Origin: JBCBKZ01 sp039026975
Lineage (GTDB): Bacteria > Bacteroidota > Bacteroidia > J057
Reading direction: 5' to 3'
NCBI GenBank assembly: GCA_039026975.1
Contig: JBCCLI010000088.1
Span: forward strand, 1-18,764
Length of the DNA stretch: 18,764 nt
Position 1 is the first letter of the stretch. Every line of letters starts with the position of its first letter. Both the position numbers and the translations under genes were made by a program. Below are positions 15,001 through 18,764 of the stretch, in pieces. The notes below the pieces were generated by a model. It saw nothing but the letters and a program-made list of their open reading frames with translations. It did not search any database and had not been told where the DNA came from.

Positions 15001-15366
15001 GAAACCGCCTCCACTGGCATCTACCGGATTACCCGCCACATCAAAACAGCGAGCATCCTCCAAGCTGTTATTTCCGTCTACTACCCGTTTCAGGAGAACT
15101 CCTAAACTTTTGGTACCCATGTATCTGGCACCTCTAGATTCAACGTCTGCCATATTATTGACTCCATTGAAATTAAATCCATATCCCCATCCGGTCCACT
15201 TAACTTTATACGTATCAATAAGGTCATTGCTAAGTCCTTTCTCCCCTGGGGGATTCAGGAAGGTAATATCTGATTTTTTAACAGGAGCCTGAGCCATCAG
15301 CATGACAGCAAGCCCGCAGAAATAAGAAAAAGCAAGGGTACGAAGTAATCGCTGGATAATATTCAC
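12052..15366 (-). CDS. T9SS-exported modular glycosidase-like protein
   Basis: 1104 residues: signal peptide 1-26; a glycosidase-like domain about 30-630; fibronectin type III about 636-720; a CBM4/9-like jelly-roll about 728-868; three repeats about 886-1018 of the form (Y/F)F(I/L)xNRxxGKxL...W..(I/V)P, a beta-trefoil (RICIN/CBM13-like); and a type A T9SS sorting domain about 1030-1104 (IYPVPATHKLYL...GLYGLRV...KMIKY). In the N-terminal domain IHFDEP (Glu159) is followed by C-S-C-D-D-C (176-181) and MFVDYLKEKY, reminiscent of the CxCxxC..F..wL...Y region after the acid/base Glu in GH42-type barrels. Glu292 (AEMKFG) is a candidate nucleophile. I cannot place it in a numbered GH family. The start is GTG, overlapping the preceding TGA by four bases (GTGA), so translation is probably coupled. 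Confidence 0.8.
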   Translation of the reverse strand: MNIIQRLLRTLAFSYFCGLAVMLMAQAPVKKSDITFLNPPGEKGLSNDLIDTYKVKWTGWGYGFNFNGVNNMADVESRGARYMGTKSLGVLLKRVVDGNNSLEDARCFDVAGNPVDASGGGFNSPFYRMCHNDPAFQSYLRNQITQSINLGCEGIHFDEPTGGSGHPQTWYTGGGCSCDDCNGMFVDYLKEKYTNAELQNDFGIPDINNFNYFRDKVRPVATTRQQFLSNWASIPFIDEFVKAQHVSANQVMRELASYTKENHPNSYFSTNAWHLEAYLVDAKDYVDFIVAEMKFGNKNNNNWANNDLGRYIVPTFRLAEGMDLSVLTTATINDWEFYQTNPALDDTSDDKINLSKLWIASAYATGSNFMVPVYYDWTTSHYIYGQYDDYGPVYQFIHENPTLFDEYKNIATVGILYDNSSAYQHHEASRNVYNNYDDSFRDIAALLVDEQIQFGVELVGGGTFIYDVLDINEVQEKYDYLVVPEYSRLLLGQDATVDQLVNMDKAMYWTNNDVNSLATLKTKVAANIDVTSDSDVWILPRNKTHEDGTTSAVLHLITKLHNINNDVITPQSGIDIEFDKSLLEGQTITEITAYAPEKEAVTISFTQTAETASMSIPSLDYWAIVEIKTSNSPPPACPSAPAKVVASNMTSSTIKLSWEATTGEVTGYEVYLADSLVRTTPNPNATIRELACNTSYSFKVRATYQGCATEFSSSITASTTACTSDFDCPEGILQNADFSMGPTYWENMSNGAATSSVDFSNGELTVAITDGGSADSDIQVMQENITLSSGTEYTVSFQASSSASRNIACIVQKADSSWLNYYVTSLSADQDTYSFSFFTSATEDAARLVFYLGGPGTTTLTLDNICLVGDDSSGPNDPGSDPDPTYYFIRNRMNGKSLSPISNEAEVTTQLSPLDWTTDQVQWEQIPSSNSYFYLKNRASGKFLRSANNVNGSMVMSSLIVDNLAEWTKVPTEDNFFFLQNRATDMYIRGISDDDYAAIEQVPSTYTGERTQWTFEEVSTTVSIDDQLAPVSLTIYPVPATHKLYLDHTEAGTVTIFSMDGKVYQKLRYQVGQAIDVSQLASGLYGLRVSGKSGKLYYAKMIKY

Positions 15367-15776
15367 CTTGAAAAAATTGATTCAGTTTTGAGAAGGTCAA
15401 TGTCTAAAGAGGTAATGATTTCTCCCTCATATGGATAGGTAGACAGGCTTTCTGATACCTGCATATTTACTGTCTGATGAGCCGTACCTGGAATATTTAC
15501 GAGAGGGATACGTGGCCATTCGGCGGAAGTACTCTCCCGGAAAGCATGCAAAAGTCTGGATTCTTTATTTGGTAACTTCAAGTTGAAAGTAGGGGAGAGG
15601 GTAACCGACCATCTGGTATCGGTATTTATTTGAGAATTTTGTAATCCCTTATGTACTGAAGGATTTAGGAATACTACCTCAGAGCACTTGATAGGGCTCA
15701 GGGCGGATGGGGGAGCGGCTACATATCCAAATATGAGAAGGAGTAAAAATGTGGGTAAAGTATGTTTATACCACAT
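15363..15776 (-). CDS. exported 137-residue protein sharing an N-terminal module with its neighbour
   Basis: A hydrophobic signal segment (residues about 5-22, LPTFLLLLIFGYVAA) precedes a mature part of about 110 residues that I do not recognise. Its start, KCSEVVFLNPSVHKGLQNSQINT, spans the same pattern as residues 31-52 of the large protein encoded immediately downstream: S(D/E)(I/V)xFLNPxxxKGLxNxxIxT, then W and FN at matching spacing. So it carries a copy of the cargo protein's N-terminal module, or is a truncated duplicate. Its TGA stop lies inside the GTG start of the next gene (four-base overlap), implying co-translation. No T9SS sorting domain is present, so it would stay in the periplasm or on the inner face of the outer membrane unless secreted otherwise. 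The function is unknown. Confidence 0.55.
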   Translation of the reverse strand: MWYKHTLPTFLLLLIFGYVAAPPSALSPIKCSEVVFLNPSVHKGLQNSQINTDTRWSVTLSPTFNLKLPNKESRLLHAFRESTSAEWPRIPLVNIPGTAHQTVNMQVSESLSTYPYEGEIITSLDIDLLKTESIFSR

Positions 15777-15808
15777 GGAAAACTATTACAGCCTAATCTA
15801 CACTTCCG

Positions 15809-15816
15809 TAAACATA
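15809..15816 (-). promoter_or_regulatory. possible -7 element of the two-gene secreted-protein unit
   Basis: On the minus strand TATGTTTA matches TAnnTTTG at seven of eight positions, 33 nt before the ATG of the 137-residue gene. The 9-bp dyad at 15821-15848 lies directly upstream. Confidence 0.4.
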
Positions 15817-15820
15817 CGAA

Positions 15821-15848
15821 AATATTCATAGTTAATTGAATGAATATT
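15821..15848. promoter_or_regulatory. A+T-rich dyad, likely operator
   Basis: AATATTCAT (15821-15829) and ATGAATATT (15840-15848) form a perfect 9-bp inverted repeat with a 10-nt spacer that itself contains TTAATT. It lies between the -7 element and the expected -33 position of the secreted-protein unit, a typical site for a dimeric repressor or activator. Confidence 0.45.
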
Positions 15849-16090
15849 CTATAAATAAAAATTAAAGTGTTTTGTAAATCCTACATTTGGCTGTTCATTT
15901 TGATCCTGAGTAGATATTTCTGCCAGGGGGTAGCATTGATAAGTAAGCGTGAGAGGATGCTAGCTTATAATTTATATAGGTCTGATGATTTCTTATTTAT
16001 CTGGATGTAAAAGGATCTAGCATTTTATATGCGAATTAGGGAAACAGAAGTTGATGAAAAAGTAGCGAATACCTATGGGCATACACATAT
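15849..16090. other. intergenic region, nothing recognisable
   Basis: This is the A+T-rich remainder of the 360-bp gap between the response regulator and the secreted-protein unit. I see no ORF with support, no RNA gene and no repeat here. Confidence 0.4.
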
Positions 16091-16114
16091 ATGGGCAGAC
16101 CTAAGCCTGCCCAT
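16091..16114 (-). terminator. hairpin after the response regulator gene
   Basis: A perfect 8-bp stem, ATGGGCAG (16091-16098) and CTGCCCAT (16107-16114), with an 8-nt loop lies 22 nt downstream of the regulator stop codon on the minus strand. No T-run follows, so it may terminate weakly or only stabilise the 3' end. Confidence 0.45.
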
Positions 16115-16136
16115 CCTACTATTCTCAATCAAGTTC

Positions 16137-17495
16137 CTACTGCTCTCTTTTAATTCCGTATTTCTCTAGCTTATTATAGAGGTGGCTACGCTGGATTTCC
16201 ATCACTTCAGCTGTTTTGGAGATATTCCAATTATGCATTTCCAGCTTCTGGACGATGAAGTTCTTTTCTACGAAGTCTTTAAATTCCTGAAACTTGTCAA
16301 ACTTGGTGTACATAGATCCGTCCTTATTGCGCTTGCGCTGTGGGACTGCATAATCCAGAACATCCTGGGCAGAAATGGTTCCGTTACAGAGAATGCTGAG
16401 GCGTTCTACCACATTATGTAATTCCCGTACATTACCTGTCCAGTCCAGCTTCTGTAACTCCTTCATCGCATCATCTACTATACCAGGTTCACTGATGCCA
16501 TAGTCTGTTGCTATTTCTTTCAGAAACTCCTTTACTATAAGTGGAATATCCTCTCTGCGTTCTCTCAGGGGAGGTACATGTATGAGAATAACACTGAGGC
16601 GATGGTATAAGTCTTCTCGAAAGTTATTCTCTTCTATTTCTTGTAGGAGATCTTTATTTGTAGCTGCGAGTATGCGTACATCTACACTGATCTGTTTATC
16701 ACTCCCTATACGGGTGATTTTATTTTCTTGAAGTGCCCTGAGCACCTTAGCCTGAGCAGATAAGCTCATATCTCCTATCTCATCCAGGAAAAGGGTGCCG
16801 CCATTTGCCTGCTCGAATTTCCCAATACGTTGCTTGTAGGCACCTGTAAACGAACCTTTCTCGTGGCCGAAAAGCTCACTTTCAATCAGTTCTGAGGGGA
16901 TGGCGGCACAATTCACTTCTACTAATGGACCGTTACCTCTACTACTTTTTTCATGTATCCAGCGGGCAACTAACTCTTTTCCCGTTCCATTACTGCCCGT
17001 GATTAATACCCGTGCATCTGTAGGTGCTACACGGGATATGGTCTCTTGAACTTTCTCCATGACGGAGGAGGTTCCAATGATTTTACGAGTTTTGGATATT
17101 TTTCTCCTTAGCTTTTTAGTCTCTGTTACCAGGTCAGACTTATCTATGGCATTTCGAAGGGTTACAAGTAAGCGGTTGAGGTCTGGTGGCTTTTCAAGGA
17201 AGTCATAGGCTCCTTTTTTAGTCGCCTCTACTGCTGTTTCTATATCCGCATGGCCAGAAATCATCACGAAGGGCAGGTCTGGCTTTAAATCTATAGCCTT
17301 TTCCAGTACCTCTATCCCATTCATTTTAGGCATCTTGATATCGCAGAGAACTACATCATAAGTTTCACCTTCTATCTTTTGAAGGGCGTCTACGCCATTA
17401 GCTGCTGTATCAATTTTGTAGTCCTCATATTCCAGGATCTCCTGGAGCGTAGAACGAATTTGTTCCTCGTCATCTACGATCAGTATGTAAGCCAT
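16137..17495 (-). CDS. NtrC-family sigma-54-dependent response regulator
   Basis: A 452-residue cytoplasmic activator with the full three-domain layout. The receiver domain (1-118) has acidic pocket D8/D9, phospho-acceptor D52 (CDIKMPKMNG), S80 and K102 (FLEKPP). The AAA+ sigma-54 activation domain (about 138-365) has Walker A GSNGTGKE (167-174), the sigma-54 contact loop GSFTGA (214-219; Ser replaces the commoner first Ala), Walker B GGTLFLDE (232-239) and the WTGNVREL motif near 352. The Fis-type HTH lies at about 412-448. It should drive sigma-54 promoters when phosphorylated. No histidine kinase is encoded in the window, so its partner is unknown. The usual family length and complete motifs support an active protein. 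It is transcribed alone; the PorT-like gene upstream ends 105 nt before it. Confidence 0.95.
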   Translation of the reverse strand: MAYILIVDDEEQIRSTLQEILEYEDYKIDTAANGVDALQKIEGETYDVVLCDIKMPKMNGIEVLEKAIDLKPDLPFVMISGHADIETAVEATKKGAYDFLEKPPDLNRLLVTLRNAIDKSDLVTETKKLRRKISKTRKIIGTSSVMEKVQETISRVAPTDARVLITGSNGTGKELVARWIHEKSSRGNGPLVEVNCAAIPSELIESELFGHEKGSFTGAYKQRIGKFEQANGGTLFLDEIGDMSLSAQAKVLRALQENKITRIGSDKQISVDVRILAATNKDLLQEIEENNFREDLYHRLSVILIHVPPLRERREDIPLIVKEFLKEIATDYGISEPGIVDDAMKELQKLDWTGNVRELHNVVERLSILCNGTISAQDVLDYAVPQRKRNKDGSMYTKFDKFQEFKDFVEKNFIVQKLEMHNWNISKTAEVMEIQRSHLYNKLEKYGIKREQ

Positions 17496-17516
17496 CCAAT
17501 TTCTGTATTATTTACT

Positions 17517-17539
17517 GTACAAAGTAAAATAGATTGTAC
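17517..17539 (-). promoter_or_regulatory. possible promoter and operator of the response regulator
   Basis: On the minus strand TTACTTTG (17527-17520) matches TAnnTTTG at seven of eight positions, 25 nt before the start codon. It is framed by a short dyad, GTACA (17517-17521) and TGTAC (17535-17539), and the second TGTAC is followed by another AGTAAA copy. No good -33 TTG is seen. Confidence 0.3.
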
Positions 17540-17600
17540 GTAAAAGTAAACGATTAGTCTGTATGGCTAACGAGGGGGTGTATAATTTAGTATACGATTA

Positions 17601-18287
17601 TTAGAAAAAATATCCCAAATCAAAGGCGAGATAGTGAATTTTAATGGTTTCACTATTACCGTAGCTGTCCAGTTTATTTATGTTAGACAGCATCTGGTGG
17701 TAGATAATCCCAAGGTTGAACATACCAAAATCAGTTTCGTAGTCTACTGCCGGTCCAAATATAAAGCTGGTAGTCAGTCTCCTGATATTATCGCTATTTC
17801 TGTTAACGCCACTAGCATCGCCTGTAGGGTTTATGGGATTGAGTCCAGTAAACTCATTTTTGTATCCTGTATTAAATTCAAAAGCCAGCCCAAAAATCCC
17901 CACTATATACAAGCCGGTAGTAATTTCATTAGACCTAAGTTTGATGGCGGCAGGGATTTCAATAGATGAAACCCTAACTACCTGGGAGGCGTTAACCGTT
18001 TCATTTGTGAGATTGATATCTTGGTTTCGTTCAAACCTTTTATTGACAATGTGAATCCCAGTGTATAATCCATAGTTATCAGTAAAGCCGTAGTTAGCAG
18101 TTAGGCCATAAGAAAACCCAGGTCTGGAAGATCTATTTAAGCCAAGAAACTGGTTGCCTTCTTCATCTGTAATGTTGGCGAAAGAACTAATGGGGCTAAG
18201 GCGAAGTCCTATTTTAATACCTTCTTGTGCATGAAGAGAACATAGGGTACCCAAGAGCAAGAAAAGTGAAAGAATGTATACACGCAT
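17601..18287 (-). CDS. PorT-family outer-membrane beta-barrel protein
   Basis: A 228-residue exported barrel. Residues 1-20 are a signal peptide (MRVYILSLFLLLGTLCSLHA). The mature chain begins EGIKIGLRLSPISSFANI, typical of the Bacteroidota PorT/OMP_b-brl_2 family (G(I/V)K.G...S). A family-like middle strand VSSIEIPAAIKLRS follows, then FIFGPAVDYE, and the last strand IHYLAFDLGYFF ends on the C-terminal Phe expected of outer-membrane barrels. PorT itself is a T9SS component, but this broad family contains many unrelated barrels, so a T9SS role is only possible. A GldB-like gene starts divergently 224 nt away, which fits a cell-surface or gliding neighbourhood. The start is the first ATG and gives a good signal peptide. 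Confidence 0.75.
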   Translation of the reverse strand: MRVYILSLFLLLGTLCSLHAQEGIKIGLRLSPISSFANITDEEGNQFLGLNRSSRPGFSYGLTANYGFTDNYGLYTGIHIVNKRFERNQDINLTNETVNASQVVRVSSIEIPAAIKLRSNEITTGLYIVGIFGLAFEFNTGYKNEFTGLNPINPTGDASGVNRNSDNIRRLTTSFIFGPAVDYETDFGMFNLGIIYHQMLSNINKLDSYGNSETIKIHYLAFDLGYFF

Positions 18288-18468
18288 GGTAAGTTAGATT
18301 TGGTTACTCAGGCAAGTTACAGTTAGAATATTAATTTATTATTAGAATTTCGAAAGATTCTAGGGGCTAAAAAATCGCATCCAGCCCAATACTGAGCCGG
18401 ATGGATAACATTGTCGAGCCTGTTACGTTCTAACATGTATTTTAACATGTTTAACCATTAACCATTCG

Positions 18469-18476
18469 TACCTTTG
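18469..18476 (+). promoter_or_regulatory. promoter -7 element of the gldB-like gene
   Basis: TACCTTTG matches the Bacteroidota -7 consensus TAnnTTTG exactly and lies 35 nt before ATG 18512. The -33 region has no exact TTG. Upstream sit a near-repeat TTTAACATGT/TTTAACC and a tandem TTAACCA-TTAACCA (18451-18464). Confidence 0.6.
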
Positions 18477-18511
18477 GATAGGGTTTCATGGTGGAAGTCA
18501 CTTATGCGTGT

Positions 18512-18764
18512 ATGTTTTTGAAAAAAAGTAGCTGGACATATCTCATTCTCCCTTTCATAAGTAGTATACTGTTCTTCTCTTGTGGGCCAGATTATGAAGC
18601 AGATATAGCAGAAGTAGAGATCAACCTGGATATTAAAAGGACAGACAGTTTGATGGGAGCGGGGATGAGGGCTTTTCAACGTAATCCAGACTTGGAGGTG
18701 ATGGCTGCCTACCAGACTTACTTGAAACAGGACAAGGCTTTCTGGTTTGAATATATAGGCCTTG
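18512..18764 (+). CDS. gldB: gliding-motility lipoprotein GldB-like (5' part, runs off the window)
   Basis: The frame from ATG 18512 is open to the window end (84 codons) with no stop. Residues 1-23 are a lipoprotein signal peptide (KKSSW..., then LFFS) with the lipidated Cys at 24. The mature part continues with the pattern (V)EINLDIKRTDSLM..., then FW.EYIGL. GldB proteins show the same order: lipobox, short acidic spacer, V.(I/V).R.D..., then an acidic or aromatic stretch. GldB is a lipoprotein needed for gliding in Flavobacterium and its relatives and is associated with the T9SS/gliding apparatus. The ATG at 18504 is ruled out as start by a stop five codons later. The identification rests on about 80 residues only. 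Confidence 0.65.
   Translation, partial: MFLKKSSWTYLILPFISSILFFSCGPDYEADIAEVEINLDIKRTDSLMGAGMRAFQRNPDLEVMAAYQTYLKQDKAFWFEYIGL

Noticed and set aside
12148..15292. Multiple + and - strand ORFs of 65-97 codons within the large cargo gene
   Set aside because: They are shadows of the 1104-residue frame, which has continuous domain structure.
18458..18679. 73-codon minus strand ORF at the right edge
   Set aside because: It is antisense to the gldB-like reading frame and covers its promoter; the plus-strand frame has a lipoprotein signal and family pattern.
1..18764. Search for CRISPR arrays, insertion sequences, tRNA genes or phage genes
   Set aside because: No regularly spaced repeats, transposase or integrase motifs, terminal inverted repeats with target duplications, or cloverleaf sequences were seen.

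Overview
The window reads as the chromosome of a free-living Bacteroidota bacterium, most likely a Cytophagales-type organism. The evidence is a C-terminal type IX secretion (T9SS) sorting domain on a 1104-residue secreted protein, a PorT-family outer-membrane barrel, a GldB-like gliding lipoprotein, many small outer-membrane beta-barrels, a membrane-anchored AraC regulator, moderate G+C, almost no Shine-Dalgarno sequences, and several promoters matching the Bacteroidota -7 element TAnnTTTG. I assign no genus. There is no transposase, integrase, CRISPR array, rRNA or tRNA that I can see.

Layout. 129-1106 (-): short-chain dehydrogenase. 1107-2003: long gene-poor stretch holding a probable structured transcript (about 1424-1710) with an unusually perfect Shine-Dalgarno sequence in front of a 19-codon ORF, a long imperfect hairpin and a strong terminator. 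2004-2267 (+): stand-alone NfeD-like OB-fold protein. 2515-4302 (-): lepA (EF-4). 4560-11733 (+): a block of two paralogous small outer-membrane barrels, two beta-lactamase-fold proteins and a membrane-bound AraC regulator, with the remnant of a zinc-ribbon gene between the first two. 12052-15776 (-): a two-gene unit of a 137-residue exported protein and a large modular T9SS cargo protein with a glycosidase-like N-terminus. 16137-17495 (-): NtrC-type sigma-54 response regulator. 17601-18287 (-): PorT-family barrel. 18512-end (+): start of a gldB-like gene.

How it fits together. The 4.5-11.7 kb block looks like a lineage-specific duplicated set in which barrel and serine-hydrolase-fold genes alternate. 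One hydrolase keeps all three catalytic motifs and carries a C-terminal membrane domain. The other has lost the catalytic lysine, the YxN asparagine and the HxGG histidine, and looks like a non-catalytic binding protein beside the membrane AraC regulator. The 12-15.8 kb unit is a surface or secreted polysaccharide-active candidate exported by T9SS. GldB at the right edge belongs to the gliding/T9SS machinery that would serve it.

The most interesting items are the structured RNA with its strong Shine-Dalgarno, the degenerate beta-lactamase-fold protein, the shared N-terminal module in the two overlapping secreted-protein genes, and the long dyad overlapping the predicted transcription start of the AraC gene. 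I found no clear new defence or mobile system.
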